Position numbers and translations under genes: made by a program. The notes beneath the pieces are model-generated. The model saw nothing but the letters and a program-made list of their open reading frames with translations, made no database searches and was not told the origin of the DNA. This document shows positions 24,346-33,341 of a DNA stretch of 64,000 nucleotides, in pieces. How positions within the stretch are numbered: position 1 is the first letter of the stretch; each line of letters opens with the position of its first letter. This DNA is from Pyrobaculum islandicum DSM 4184 (GTDB lineage Archaea; Thermoproteota; Thermoprotei; Thermoproteales; Thermoproteaceae): assembly GCF_000015205.1 (NCBI RefSeq), contig NC_008701.1:1677436-1741435 (forward strand), in the 5' to 3' direction.

Positions 24346-25542
24346 GTGGGGCTCTCATTTTGGCTTAGGGGGAACGTGGGCGCTATGATAATCTCGTGGT
24401 TTCTATTCGCGATATCAGGTTCGTTAACTCAGCCCTATATGTCTAAATACCTACATATGTTGGGGGCGTCAGACATCGAGATAGGCCTTGTGAGATCTCT
24501 TGGCTCTCTTGCCGTATTGCTTACTATCCTCCCGGGGGGAGTTTTAACAGATGTAGTCGGGAGGAAGAGGTCTATTGTGGTGGGTACGTGGGGGATAGCG
24601 ATAGTCCAGTTTTTCTACGCCGCGGTTCAAGACTGGAGACAATTTGCCGTTGTATATGTGATAGATTGGGCACTCCATTTTTATCAACCAGCTCTAACAG
24701 CAATATTACTTGACTCTCTCCCACCTGATAAAAGGGGCGGGGGCATGATGCTGACTGCAGTCCTCCCACAAGTGCCCTGGCTTTTTCTACCGCCAGTAGG
24801 CGGATACCTCTTAGACCACATGGGACTTTTCGGTATGCGTCTATCATTCATAATCTCTGGTCTGATTTCAGTTACAGTAGCTGTATTGCGTATGAGAGCC
24901 CTCCAAGAGACTATAGAAATTAAGCCGATAGACGGCAGGAAATTAATCTCAGAAATTCTACAATCTTACCACTTCTGGAGAGGGATGTCTACAATGCCCT
25001 CTTTTATCATATATATCACACTTCTAGGGTTTTTAGTCTCGTTTGCCGGAATCTCTCTACAGACTTTTGGCGTGTTATATGCGACAAACGTGATCGGCAT
25101 AGATAATACGTCTTGGGGAGTTATACAGAGCGCCACAACTGCCGTTGGAATCTTCTTCGGCCTTATCTTAATGCCAGTTATAGACAAGGCGCCTCGTGTA
25201 ACAGCTCTCTTCTCCGGGCTACTTCTAATGGCTGTGGGCTACTTTATGATTGGAGTTTGGAAAAACGTAGTTTCGTTAGTCACAGCAACTATAATTATAG
25301 GGATTGGCGGCGAGATCGCCATGTCTATAAGAAGGGCTTTAGTCGGCGATTATATAACGCCGGAGAATAGGGGGAGGGTTATGGGCGCGACGCTGGCGTT
25401 AGAATATTCTGGAGCCATCGCCGGAGGCGTGACTGTGGCTTATATATATTCTATATCTCCTCATCTGGCGTTTATACTCTCAGGCGCGATTTTATCTATT
25501 TCTGCACTGCCGTTGATACGTGGAGTTCTACAAGCTCGTTAG
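24346..25542 (+). CDS. major facilitator superfamily transporter
   Basis: A 398-residue protein with 11-12 predicted membrane helices. The MFS signature between helices 2 and 3 is present (GGVLTDVVGRKRSIVVG near residue 64), and a second, weaker copy appears near the C-terminal half (TPENRGRVMGATLALE). Drug or metabolite export is likely but substrate is unknown. GTG 24346 is the start. A GC-rich palindrome follows the gene at 25580-25643. Confidence 0.85.
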   Translation: MGLSFWLRGNVGAMIISWFLFAISGSLTQPYMSKYLHMLGASDIEIGLVRSLGSLAVLLTILPGGVLTDVVGRKRSIVVGTWGIAIVQFFYAAVQDWRQFAVVYVIDWALHFYQPALTAILLDSLPPDKRGGGMMLTAVLPQVPWLFLPPVGGYLLDHMGLFGMRLSFIISGLISVTVAVLRMRALQETIEIKPIDGRKLISEILQSYHFWRGMSTMPSFIIYITLLGFLVSFAGISLQTFGVLYATNVIGIDNTSWGVIQSATTAVGIFFGLILMPVIDKAPRVTALFSGLLLMAVGYFMIGVWKNVVSLVTATIIIGIGGEIAMSIRRALVGDYITPENRGRVMGATLALEYSGAIAGGVTVAYIYSISPHLAFILSGAILSISALPLIRGVLQAR

Positions 25543-25579
25543 TCTTTGGAGTTAACAGAGACAGAATGACTATCGGGCG

Positions 25580-25643
25580 CCCTTGTGACGTCTCTGCAGG
25601 TAGCACACGGCCCTCCCGGAGAGGCTGGGCGTCACAAAAGGGG
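25580..25643 (-). repeat. GC-rich 3'-UTR palindrome (shared element, copy 1)
   Basis: TTGTGACG (25583-25590) pairs with CGTCACAA (25630-25637), flanked by CCC/GGG. Read on the minus strand it lies directly behind the stop of the universal stress protein and reads AACCCCC..GTGACGC..CTCTCCGGGAGGGCC. The same core follows the stop of kae1 at 33288-33341. Confidence 0.5.
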
Positions 25644-25648
25644 GTTTG

Positions 25649-26062
25649 CTAGCCTTTGACTATTAAGACGTCTATCGGCGACTCTTGTACAACTCTTGAA
25701 GATACGCTACCCATTAAAATACGCCTAATTGTTGAAAGCCCTCTAGCCCCCAGTATTATAAGAGACGCGTTTATCTCTCTTGCGAGTTTCACAATTTCGT
25801 GAGCTGGATCGCCTTCAAGTATTTTGCCCTCCGCATTACCACCTAAGGCCTCTAAGGCCTCTTTTATTAATTGTTCGGCTTTCTCTCTCAAACTTGTTAA
25901 TACTGTAGGCGAGGAAAACATGTCGGAGAGAGATAATATCGCCGTGTCTATTACATGTACAACATAGATCTTAGATCCAAATTTCTCTGCGAGGACTTTC
26001 GCCTTTTGAAGGGCCTTTTTGGCTTGAGGAGAGCCGTCATATCCTACCACGATTTTTTCCAT
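25649..26062 (-). CDS. universal stress protein (UspA family)
   Basis: A 137-residue UspA-fold protein: KIVVGYDGSPQAKKALQKA at the start and the ATP-binding signature IILGARGLSTIRRILMGSVS near the C-terminus (G-x2-G-x9-G-S pattern). It probably binds ATP and acts in stress response. ATG 26062 is chosen as it begins the first strand; a GTG five codons upstream is possible. Next upstream is a CBS-pair protein on the same strand. Confidence 0.88.
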   Translation of the reverse strand: MEKIVVGYDGSPQAKKALQKAKVLAEKFGSKIYVVHVIDTAILSLSDMFSSPTVLTSLREKAEQLIKEALEALGGNAEGKILEGDPAHEIVKLAREINASLIILGARGLSTIRRILMGSVSSRVVQESPIDVLIVKG

Positions 26063-26154
26063 GTTAATAAATGACACCAGGTTAATATATGTTCTCTCTG
26101 GAATTTGTCTTTTCTTAAAAATTTAAGTTGTTATAGGGATTAAACTTGTTAAAA

Positions 26155-26583
26155 CTAATCTGCACTTGGTCTATGCTCTTCTGGGGTACCGTATTCTATA
26201 AGACTTCTTAATACAGACTGCTCAGACACCAAGTCTCTAATTGAGATCACTCCGAAGAGTTTCCCACCTTTTGTAACAACAACGTGGCGTATGTTATGTT
26301 CATGCATTATTTTTGCCACATTCCAGATAGGCTCGTCGCCCTCTATTGTAATTACTGGAGAAGTCATTATCTCTTTGGCCGGTAAATTCACATCAATGTT
26401 ATTAGCTACCGCTCTTACGATATCACGCTCAGATACAACGCCGACTACTACATCTGGCTGTGATTTATCCACTATAACCACCAGACCTATTTTTTTCTCC
26501 GCCATAATTCTGGCAATATCTTTAATCTTTGTGTCTGGAGTTGCCGTTATAGGCGGCTTCCTAGCTAAGATTTCTGCTTTCAT
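26155..26583 (-). CDS. CBS-pair domain protein
   Basis: A 142-residue protein made of two CBS motifs: KIKDIARIMAEKKIGLVVIV ... GVVSERDIVRAV and EPIWNVAKIMHEHNIRHVVV ... GVISIRDL. Stand-alone CBS pairs bind AMP/ATP or S-adenosyl ligands and tune partner proteins. ATG 26583. It is the intact relative of the broken gene at 4132-4526, with the same linker motif SERDI(V/I)RAV. Confidence 0.9.
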   Translation of the reverse strand: MKAEILARKPPITATPDTKIKDIARIMAEKKIGLVVIVDKSQPDVVVGVVSERDIVRAVANNIDVNLPAKEIMTSPVITIEGDEPIWNVAKIMHEHNIRHVVVTKGGKLFGVISIRDLVSEQSVLRSLIEYGTPEEHRPSAD

Positions 26584-26702
26584 AACCAACACGCGGTTTT
26601 GTTAAATAAATCTATCGGAAATTATATATCATTATACTAGCTCATACAGAGAGCAAGGCCTAAGGCGTCTCTAAACACGTCTGGATGGTTTTAAGATAAT
26701 GG

Positions 26703-26811
26703 TAGCCCGGCCGGGATTCGAACCCGGGCCACGGGTTGTGGGTGCCTCCGGCACTGTCCAGAGCCCCGCATCCCAAGCCGGGTTATCCTTTGGCCGCTAG
26801 ACGACCGGGCT
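26703..26811 (-). tRNA. tRNA-Gln(CTG) with two introns
   Basis: Acceptor AGCCCGG/CCGGGCT, as usual for archaeal tRNA-Gln, discriminator A, T-arm CCGGG/CCCGG. The anticodon loop CTCTGGA gives anticodon CTG. The stem CGGGG/CCCCG closes if a 20-nt intron (AGTGCCGGAGGCACCCACAA, itself a hairpin) is removed between positions 39 and 40. A further insert of about 15 bases lies between D-arm and anticodon stem (position about 25/26). Exact boundaries of the first intron are uncertain by a base or two. Confidence 0.82.
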
Positions 26812-26919
26812 CGGGTTATACACTATTTTCCACTTTTAAAATTTTTCTAATGATAAGACCAATAATTGGCGGATCTTGAGGTGCAGGAAAATTTATATTT
26901 ACAACCATTCTAGATATAT

Positions 26920-27138
26920 ATGGAACGACGTATCTCTATAACTGTTTCAACTCCGTATCTTGTAGAGTATGTATATAGACGAATATCCGGAGAGCTAAGG
27001 GCAAGAGGGGTGTCCAGTAGTATATATACAGAAGGCATTACTATAAAGATATCATCTGTAGAAGGTGTAGAACGTATAGTGTGGGATATAGTAAAGACGT
27101 CCCCAATGGCGGTTTTTACAAGTATAGATTTTAAATAG
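26920..27138 (+). CDS. Pcc1-like small protein
   Basis: A 72-residue protein with the beta-alpha-beta-beta-alpha order of KEOPS subunit Pcc1: a first strand (RISITVSTPYLVEYVYRRI leading into a helix), a middle strand pair (SSIYTEGITIKISSV) and a C-terminal helix (VERIVWDIVKTSPMAVF). Pcc1 dimerises the KEOPS complex for t6A synthesis; Kae1 of this complex is encoded at 33332-34333. The match is by pattern only. ATG 26920, 16 bases before the next gene. Confidence 0.4.
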   Translation: MERRISITVSTPYLVEYVYRRISGELRARGVSSSIYTEGITIKISSVEGVERIVWDIVKTSPMAVFTSIDFK

Positions 27139-27154
27139 GGGCTTAGTATCTTTT

Positions 27155-27727
27155 GTGCCTGTTTTATCTAAGCCTTGCATATTTGCAGGGTCTTGTCCAG
27201 GCGATTTAGGCGATACAGAAGTTCTATGGTTCGGGAGTCAACTCTGTGTTTCAAAAGCGTCAAGTATAGTCAAGGTTTTCGGTGCTTTAGAAACTGCGTT
27301 GAGTTATATAAATGCAGCTGCCGTCATTTGCAGAAGACAGAGGAAGTGTCTCCTGAGGGCTTATTGGTCTTTGTTTAACCTCGGGTTCTATCTCTCAACT
27401 GGTGCGGAGAGGTACTATACGAAAAGTCTTTACATGTTGAGAAAAGCTCTTAGATGTCTCTACCCACTTCTGCCGGACACGCCAGTGGGTTGGCTTGTGT
27501 GTATAGATGAATGTTGTACAGTCATCAATAATGCGAGGGTTTGGGTCCGGTGGGCGGAGAGGCGGCTTGCCGCAGTTGAGGAGGGAAGAGAAGCTATCTT
27601 TATTCTAAACCACTTGGGAAACCTCTTGTTTGAACTAATGAGAACTTGCAAACACGGCGTTTGGACAAAAGGGAGGTATTATGTCATAGAGCCAGAAAAC
27701 GAAATACATACACCCCCGTTGGCGTAA
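27155..27727 (+). CDS. PduO-type cobalamin adenosyltransferase-like protein
   Basis: A 190-residue helical protein. The N-terminal stretch GDLGDTEVLWFGSQLCVSKA followed by VFGALETALSYINAA resembles the ATP-binding start of PduO-type ATP:cob(I)alamin adenosyltransferases (TGD.G.T....G.RV.K.....YG..DE..S.IG). The key Asp-Glu after the Gly is replaced by Leu-Glu, and the protein has an unusual number of cysteines. It may be a diverged, repurposed member. GTG 27155, close behind the Pcc1-like gene; tRNA-Ala follows. Confidence 0.45.
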   Translation: MPVLSKPCIFAGSCPGDLGDTEVLWFGSQLCVSKASSIVKVFGALETALSYINAAAVICRRQRKCLLRAYWSLFNLGFYLSTGAERYYTKSLYMLRKALRCLYPLLPDTPVGWLVCIDECCTVINNARVWVRWAERRLAAVEEGREAIFILNHLGNLLFELMRTCKHGVWTKGRYYVIEPENEIHTPPLA

Positions 27728-27758
27728 AGTATAAAAAGTGAATGCTTGAAATAGGCGA

Positions 27759-27850
27759 GGGCCGGTAGTCTAGCGGAAGGATGCCCAGGGGCTAGGCCCC
27801 GCATAGGCCTTGCACGCGGGTGATCCCGGGTTCGAATCCCGGCCGGTCCA
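27759..27850 (+). tRNA. tRNA-Ala(TGC) with 20-nt intron
   Basis: Acceptor GGGCCGG/CCGGTCC contains the G3-U70 pair that identifies alanine tRNAs. The anticodon arm CCC..GC-CTTGCAC-GCGGG gives anticodon TGC once the intron 27787-27806 (AGGGG..CCCCGCATAG) at position 29/30 is removed. T-arm CCGGG/CCCGG. CCA follows directly (27851-27853). Confidence 0.92.
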
Positions 27851-27855
27851 CCATC

Positions 27856-30285
27856 TTAATACCTCACTCCTCCAAATACTTTCTTCAAAATTTCGTAGAA
27901 CTCTTCTGTTTCGTCGAGCTTATATAGCTTGGCATAGACGACATCTAGTCTCTCGCGGAGAATTTTAAGCTCAACTGAAGCCACCAGAACTCTGGTCTGT
28001 AACACGGCGTCTGGATTGACTGAAATACTGTCTATGCCTGCTCTCACAAGGAATTCCACAAGTTGTGGATATACAGAGGGTCCCTGTCCGCATATAGACA
28101 CTGTGCGGCCCATTTTATGCGCCCTCTTTATAATATCATAAATCGCCCTTAACACTGGTGCCTCTCTCTCATCAAAGTACTTGGGGTTGATACGTACTAA
28201 GAAGTCGTTGTCTCTATCAACGCCAAGTACTAATTGTGTAAGATCGTTAGAGCCTATGGAGAAGCCGTCGAAATATTGAGAGAACTCCTCTACCATAAAG
28301 GCGATCGAGGGCACCTCTGCCATGGCCCACACTTTGAAATCGCGGTCGCGGTAGAGCCCCTCTTCTTCGAGAAGCCTAGCAAATTTCTCTGCCTCCCATA
28401 CTGTTCTAACAAAAGGCGCCATTACCCATATGTTATTGAGGCCCATCTCCTCTCTGGCTTTTTTCACCGCCTTAAGCTCTAGTCTAAACGCCTTTTCATA
28501 TTGTGGAGAGACGTAGCGCGATACGCCACGCCATCCAAGCATCGGGTTGCGCTCTTCGGGCTCGAACTTCTCGCCGCCTTCAAGACCCCTATATTCATTG
28601 GTCTTAAAGTCGCTGAATCTCACAACGACGGGCCTTGGATATATTGCCGAGGCTACTTTAGCTATGCCATCGGCCATCTTGTTGATAAACTTATCCTCCT
28701 TCCCTATTGACAGCAGATAAAGCGGGTGTTGGCCTATCCAACTAGAGATTACAAACTCAATTCTCATAAGGCCAATCCCGTCAAATGGCAGATCTTTATA
28801 TTCATCTATTTTATCAGGCTCTCCCAAGTTCATATACACCTTGGTACCTGTAGGTATTGCGCGGTAGATGTGGAAAATTATCTCCCGTGGTGGAGCGGCC
28901 GTAGTTACAGCCGGTTTTTCCTCAGCTTTTTCAACTACTGCCCCGGCTAGTACAACGCCTCTACTGCCATCTACGGTATATATTTCACCATCTTTTAAAA
29001 CAGATGTCGCATTGCCTGTGCCCACAACGGCAGGGATGCCGAGTTCTCTACTTACAATTGCAGCGTGTGAAGTCCTCCCGCCTTCGTCGGTAACAATTGC
29101 GGCCGCGAGACGCATGTAGGGCACCCAGTCTGGATCGGTCATTTTTGTAACTAAGATGTCGCCCTTCTTTAGCTTCTTCTTTGCGTCCTCGAGGGTGAGA
29201 CATATTTTAGCGGCACCTACGGCCACGCCTGGGCTAGCTGCAATACCTCTCACAACTACAGCTCCGGCCGGCGTTACCTCCTCCTTTTTTGCTTCAGTCT
29301 GTTTTCTAGACCAGACGGTCTCCGGCCTTACCTGGAGTATAAAGAGGTTCTGCGGAAAGACCATATCGGCGTCTACGGCGAATTCTATATCTACAGGATA
29401 GCCATAGTGTTGTTCCAACACTATAGCCATCTTTGCCAATTCTATAACCTCTTCGTCTGTAAGCGCAGGCGCCTGTGCCTTCTCAAGCGGGAGCTCTACC
29501 TCTTTTGTAAGGCCCCCCTCATCTCTTACTACGGCAATTTTCTTTGTAGAAATCCTTTTCTCAACTATCTTCATAGTAGACTTATCAACTATGTACTCAT
29601 CTGGCGTTACAACGCCTCTTACTACTCCCTCGCCGAGACCCCAACTTGCCTCAATAACTACCTTAGACCTATCGCCATTTGTTGGATCAAGTGTAAATAT
29701 AACGCCAGCGGATCTCGCGTTGACAAGCTTCTGAATTACTACAGCCATTAGGCTCTTTTCATGAGGTATCCCCATTTTCTCACGGTAGTATAACGCACGA
29801 GCTGTGTAAAGAGAACTCCACACTTTTTTCACATGTGTTATGACGTTTTCTACCCCCCGCACGTTAAGATAGGTGTCTTGTTGGCCTGCGAAAGAGGCTT
29901 CAGGGATGTCTTCAGCAGTGGCCGAGCTTCTTACAGCTACAGCTACGTTCTTTACGCCAGTAATTTCACAAAGCTTTAAATAAGCGCTGGCGATTTCTCT
30001 CTCTAAATCGGTGGGCAACGGAGCGCTTTCAACTAACTTACGTATTTCAACACTTGCCCGCTCATATTCCTCGGGATTTCCGCTGGTAATAAATTCGGAG
30101 AGAACGCTCTTAATTTTCTCCTTGAGATTTGTTACTTCAAGAAAGTAGCGGAATGCCTCTGAAGTCACTATAAACCCCGGCGGCACTTGTACAAGACGTG
30201 CCACCTCGCCGAGATTTGCGCCCTTTCCGCCTACTAGTAAGATATCATTTTTACTAACCTCATTTATCCATTTAATAAACTGCAT
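27856..30285 (-). CDS. ppsA: phosphoenolpyruvate synthase
   Basis: An 809-residue enzyme that makes PEP from pyruvate with ATP (AMP and phosphate formed), the entry to gluconeogenesis. Three domains are in order: the ATP-binding domain ([13 protein letters not shown] at the start; [20 protein letters not shown] near residue 120), the swivelling domain with the phosphorylated histidine in [18 protein letters not shown] near 406, and the C-terminal PEP barrel with [11 protein letters not shown] and the catalytic cysteine in SICGQGPS near 731. Length is normal. It converges with tRNA-Ala, five bases apart. Confidence 0.95.
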   Translation of the reverse strand: MQFIKWINEVSKNDILLVGGKGANLGEVARLVQVPPGFIVTSEAFRYFLEVTNLKEKIKSVLSEFITSGNPEEYERASVEIRKLVESAPLPTDLEREIASAYLKLCEITGVKNVAVAVRSSATAEDIPEASFAGQQDTYLNVRGVENVITHVKKVWSSLYTARALYYREKMGIPHEKSLMAVVIQKLVNARSAGVIFTLDPTNGDRSKVVIEASWGLGEGVVRGVVTPDEYIVDKSTMKIVEKRISTKKIAVVRDEGGLTKEVELPLEKAQAPALTDEEVIELAKMAIVLEQHYGYPVDIEFAVDADMVFPQNLFILQVRPETVWSRKQTEAKKEEVTPAGAVVVRGIAASPGVAVGAAKICLTLEDAKKKLKKGDILVTKMTDPDWVPYMRLAAAIVTDEGGRTSHAAIVSRELGIPAVVGTGNATSVLKDGEIYTVDGSRGVVLAGAVVEKAEEKPAVTTAAPPREIIFHIYRAIPTGTKVYMNLGEPDKIDEYKDLPFDGIGLMRIEFVISSWIGQHPLYLLSIGKEDKFINKMADGIAKVASAIYPRPVVVRFSDFKTNEYRGLEGGEKFEPEERNPMLGWRGVSRYVSPQYEKAFRLELKAVKKAREEMGLNNIWVMAPFVRTVWEAEKFARLLEEEGLYRDRDFKVWAMAEVPSIAFMVEEFSQYFDGFSIGSNDLTQLVLGVDRDNDFLVRINPKYFDEREAPVLRAIYDIIKRAHKMGRTVSICGQGPSVYPQLVEFLVRAGIDSISVNPDAVLQTRVLVASVELKILRERLDVVYAKLYKLDETEEFYEILKKVFGGVRY

Positions 30286-30399
30286 AGTGGCGAGTATACC
30301 CAGTTATATAAGTATAACTCAGTATATATATCTAAATACTATAATTATATATCATAATATTTATATGTGAAATGAGAAAATAGACTAAGATAAACAGAG

Positions 30400-31092
30400 T
30401 TATACAATTTTGAACCGGAGTTTATTTAATGAAACATACTTTCTATAAATCGAGCGAAAAACTGCACGAGACCTAGGCGGCTTTGCAGAAGTAATAACCT
30501 TAGTTAGCTTCCTCCCGCAGTATATACACCTACGTAAAACGCCGCTGTACATTAGGTAGTCTACTCCGCAGTAGAGACATCTGCCGATTTCTGGCACATA
30601 GCCAACTTCACCAACTTCTATTGTAACCCACCCGCCTTTTAAAACTACGCCATCTACATACGGCGCAAATACGCCAACTTTATCTAAGTCAGTCGCCACA
30701 AGGACGTCAAAAGATTTTCGAGCTTTCTCCGCAATTGTACGGACGGCGTTAAGTAAATCGCTTACATCTCTAGGCTCAAGAAGCACAAATTTCACGCCGT
30801 TCCGGTAGTCCCCAACCGCATAGTCGAGCTCCTCCAATACGCCGTCTGCCCCACCTGCAAAAGCTGCATCTACGCCATCTTCTCCCAACTCCCTACTTAT
30901 GAATACCTTTGTGCCAGTCTGCTTTACAATCCTCACAGAAGTTGCAATAGACATAAGCCGCGCCACTACTGGGTCACAGTCGCCGAATGGCTCTCCGAGG
31001 GCCACTGGTGTCCCATCGATAGGCGACTTAGAACACAGCCAAGACCCTGCGAACACAGCTACGGGAGGCCCCCTCACATACGCTAAGAGCAT
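30400..31092 (-). CDS. hypothetical protein with C-terminal zinc ribbon
   Basis: A 230-residue protein. The first 160 residues are alternating strands and helices (VAVFAGSWLCSKSPIDGTP; DAAFAGGADGVLEELDY; VLVATDLDKVGVFAPYVD), suggesting a small alpha/beta domain. A four-cysteine ribbon (CLYCG...CIYCG) lies near residues 175-200, followed by a basic tail. Not recognised. ATG 31092 is chosen; the longer frame would overlap the divergent radical-SAM gene. 28 bases part the two starts. Confidence 0.55.
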   Translation of the reverse strand: MLLAYVRGPPVAVFAGSWLCSKSPIDGTPVALGEPFGDCDPVVARLMSIATSVRIVKQTGTKVFISRELGEDGVDAAFAGGADGVLEELDYAVGDYRNGVKFVLLEPRDVSDLLNAVRTIAEKARKSFDVLVATDLDKVGVFAPYVDGVVLKGGWVTIEVGEVGYVPEIGRCLYCGVDYLMYSGVLRRCIYCGRKLTKVITSAKPPRSRAVFRSIYRKYVSLNKLRFKIV

Positions 31093-31120
31093 AGCTTTAA
31101 AAACATGGAATAAATAAAAC

Positions 31121-32359
31121 GTGATTCTGTTAGCAAGACTATTTGAGGGTTCAAACAACGGCATGGCATATGCCGTAGCCCCTGTGGAGGATAAATATCG
31201 GATAGTGCCAACGCGAAACCCGCTGGCAGACGCGGCGGCGTTGGCAGAAAAGGGCAAACAGTTTTTAGTACTCTACAGCCTCTCGACACCTACCTTTGTA
31301 GAACATTGGCGCGAAATTTTAGAGGTAGCCTCTAGGTATCCAGTAGTAGTCGGTGGCCCACATGCGGTAGGTGACCCGCTTACGTTATTAAAACTCGGCG
31401 TTAAATATGTGGTAGTTGGCGATGGAGAAGTTGCCCTCCCGGCTATTATAGAGAGAGAGGTTAACGCTGGGAGGGATATACCGCCGAATACAGTAATGTT
31501 TATAGACGGGAGGCCTAGAGCGGGTCGCCGCCTCTATGCGGAACTCATCTATAAGACATATAGCAAATCGTTGGGGATATACCCGCCGATTGAAATAATG
31601 AGGTCTTGCGCATATAGATGCGCCTTTTGCCAAACCTGGGCGCAAGGCCCCCTCCGCTTCAGGCCACTGGAAAATGTCGTAGAGCTAGCTAAGGCTTATG
31701 TATCTACCGGCCATAGAGAGATCAGGTTTATAGCACCGGTGGGCTTTCTCTACGGGTCGTCGGACGGCAGAACTCCTAACCCAGACGCGTTAGCGAGCTT
31801 GCTCAAGTCGATTAGAGAGACTGGCGGAGTACCATATCTCGGAACCTTTCCCTCGGAGACTAGGCCAGAGACTGTGACACGAGACATTCTCAAGGCGATT
31901 AAGCCATATGTTGCAAACCGCCGTATTTCTTTCGGCCTACAGACCGCTTCTGAGAAACTGTTAAAGTTAACAAAAAGGGGTCACGACATCGCCACAGTTG
32001 AGGAGGCGGTTAAAACTGCGGTTTCAATGGGCTTTAAGCCAGTGGTAGATGTAATAGGGGGGCTGCCAGGCGAGGATGAAGATGATGTCGTAGAGACAGT
32101 GAGAGAGATGGAGAAGCTGATCGCCATGGGGGCAAACATCCGCATGCATTATTACATACCCCTTCCTGGCACACCGCTGTGGGGCCGCCGCCCCGCACCG
32201 CCACACCCACTTTATGAACAATTCATAAAGAGACATAGGAGGAAGGTGGAGGGCTACTGGAGGGAGCAGATAGAGCTCAGCAAGAGGATAGTGGAGACGT
32301 ATAGAGAGCTCGACGCTTACCTACGCGTGCGCACGACGCCGAGCTCCACGGCCAGCTGA
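31121..32359 (+). CDS. B12-binding radical-SAM protein
   Basis: A 412-residue protein. An N-terminal Rossmann-like region of the cobalamin-binding type (PVVVGGPHAVGDPLTLLKLG; VVVGDGEVALPAIIE) is followed by a radical-SAM barrel with the CxxxCxxC cluster motif MRSCAYRCAFCQTWAQG near residue 165. The subfamily is found in archaea and its reaction is unknown. GTG 31121 follows a TATA-like stretch (TTTAAAAAC). The end overlaps the convergent hypothetical gene by 43 bases. Confidence 0.82.
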   Translation: MILLARLFEGSNNGMAYAVAPVEDKYRIVPTRNPLADAAALAEKGKQFLVLYSLSTPTFVEHWREILEVASRYPVVVGGPHAVGDPLTLLKLGVKYVVVGDGEVALPAIIEREVNAGRDIPPNTVMFIDGRPRAGRRLYAELIYKTYSKSLGIYPPIEIMRSCAYRCAFCQTWAQGPLRFRPLENVVELAKAYVSTGHREIRFIAPVGFLYGSSDGRTPNPDALASLLKSIRETGGVPYLGTFPSETRPETVTRDILKAIKPYVANRRISFGLQTASEKLLKLTKRGHDIATVEEAVKTAVSMGFKPVVDVIGGLPGEDEDDVVETVREMEKLIAMGANIRMHYYIPLPGTPLWGRRPAPPHPLYEQFIKRHRRKVEGYWREQIELSKRIVETYRELDAYLRVRTTPSSTAS

Positions 32360-32646
32360 AGATACCAGAGGGCGATCCTCCGCGCCAGAAGCCATGTAGC
32401 GGTTTCAGCCGGCGCTCTTACGACCTCGGCGGCTACATCAACGGCGATTTTGTTGACTATTTCGTTGGCAAGTCTCTCCACTGCCTCCTCTGCCGAGAGC
32501 CCTGCAAGCTCTCTGACGCGTTCCAGTGTAGAAGAGGTGGGGAACACTTTGTCTATCCACTCGCTCAGCCCCCTCTCATCTAGTCGTCTAAAATACTCTA
32601 GGACAAGTTCGTCAATACTGTTGGTACTGATATCCATATTGTTCAT
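32317..32646 (-). CDS. hypothetical helical protein
   Basis: A 109-residue, all-helical protein (SIDELVLEYFRRLDERGLSE, AEEAVERLANEIVNKIAVDV). No motif. An ATG three codons inside (32637) is an alternative start. The gene overlaps the small membrane protein upstream by 35 bases and the convergent radical-SAM gene at its end, so this locus is tightly packed. Function unknown; co-transcription with the membrane protein suggests a shared role. Confidence 0.55.
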   Translation of the reverse strand: MNNMDISTNSIDELVLEYFRRLDERGLSEWIDKVFPTSSTLERVRELAGLSAEEAVERLANEIVNKIAVDVAAEVVRAPAETATWLLARRIALWYLQLAVELGVVRTRR

Positions 32647-32938
32647 AATATCTTCTAAGAGCTTCTTCCCGTCTCTTCTCTCTAAGCTCTGTAAGTCCAG
32701 TATCTATAAGTTTCCCTCCGATAAGGCCTATGGCCAGTAGAAGAACGCCTCTCAATACTCCTACGCCCACTTGATACGGGTCGGGCATCCCCGAGATTTT
32801 CACTTGGCCTATTAGAGGCGCTGTTACGTTTAATGTCGTCTTAGGCACACTTGTGAAATAAAGCAGAAACGCGTTGGCTATTGCAAAAGCTACTAACGCA
32901 ACACCCACTCCAATAAATACAAAAGCCCACTTCACCAT
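32612..32938 (-). CDS. small membrane protein, two segments
   Basis: A 108-residue protein with two membrane helices (FVFIGVGVALVAFAIANAFL near residue 6 and VGVLRGVLLLAIGLIGGKL near 60), joined by an outside loop, and a charged C-terminal tail rich in Arg, Glu, Tyr and Gln. ATG 32938 is chosen because a TATATATAGG box lies about 20 bases ahead. Family not recognised. Confidence 0.6.
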   Translation of the reverse strand: MVKWAFVFIGVGVALVAFAIANAFLLYFTSVPKTTLNVTAPLIGQVKISGMPDPYQVGVGVLRGVLLLAIGLIGGKLIDTGLTELREKRREEALRRYYEQYGYQYQQY

Positions 32939-33331
32939 TTCTATGTACAGACACCTATATATACATTGATATCTACTCGGCGAAAACCTTTTAAACAAGC
33001 CAACAGAGCGATAACTATCTGGAGGACGACCTCGGAGTGACTAGAGACAGAGCCAGATATCACACCACGGTGACATTTACAATCATCGCTGCCAGAATCC
33101 TAACCAATACGTGTATTTTCCCCTATTCTTGCAAATCCCAGAAAAGAAAAACGCAGAACACTCCTAATAGCGACAGAAGAAAGCGCAATTTAACATTCGG
33201 GGACGCTTGATGACAAGTTACGACAAAGTAATAGAACTTGGATAAAGCGAGTTAAGACGGGGGAAATGGGGTTATTTTGTTGTGTAGCCCCCCTTGCGAC
33301 TCCTGGCCCTCCCGGGGAGAGCCAGCGTCAC
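32939..33331. other. 393-bp intergenic region with palindromes
   Basis: No gene is seen. TATCTGG and CCAGATA (about 33018-33054) form a perfect 7-bp stem around a region with GGACGACCTCGGAGTGAC, so a structured RNA is possible. The GC-rich 3'-UTR element of kae1 (33288-33341) closes the region. The rest is plain A-rich sequence. Confidence 0.4.
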
Positions 33332-33341
33332 TTAATGGGGG
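33288..33341 (-). repeat. GC-rich 3'-UTR palindrome (shared element, copy 2)
   Basis: CTGGC (33303-33307) pairs with GCCAG (33321-33325) around CTCC..GGAG, enclosed by CCCCCC/GGGGG. On the minus strand it starts right at the kae1 stop and reads GTGACGCTGGCTCTCCCCGG. The core GGCCCTCCCGG on the plus strand is identical in copy 1 (25580-25643). Confidence 0.5.

Noticed and set aside
33205-33240. TGATGA as a C box of another sRNA
   Set aside because: No D box (CTGA) at a fitting distance on that strand.
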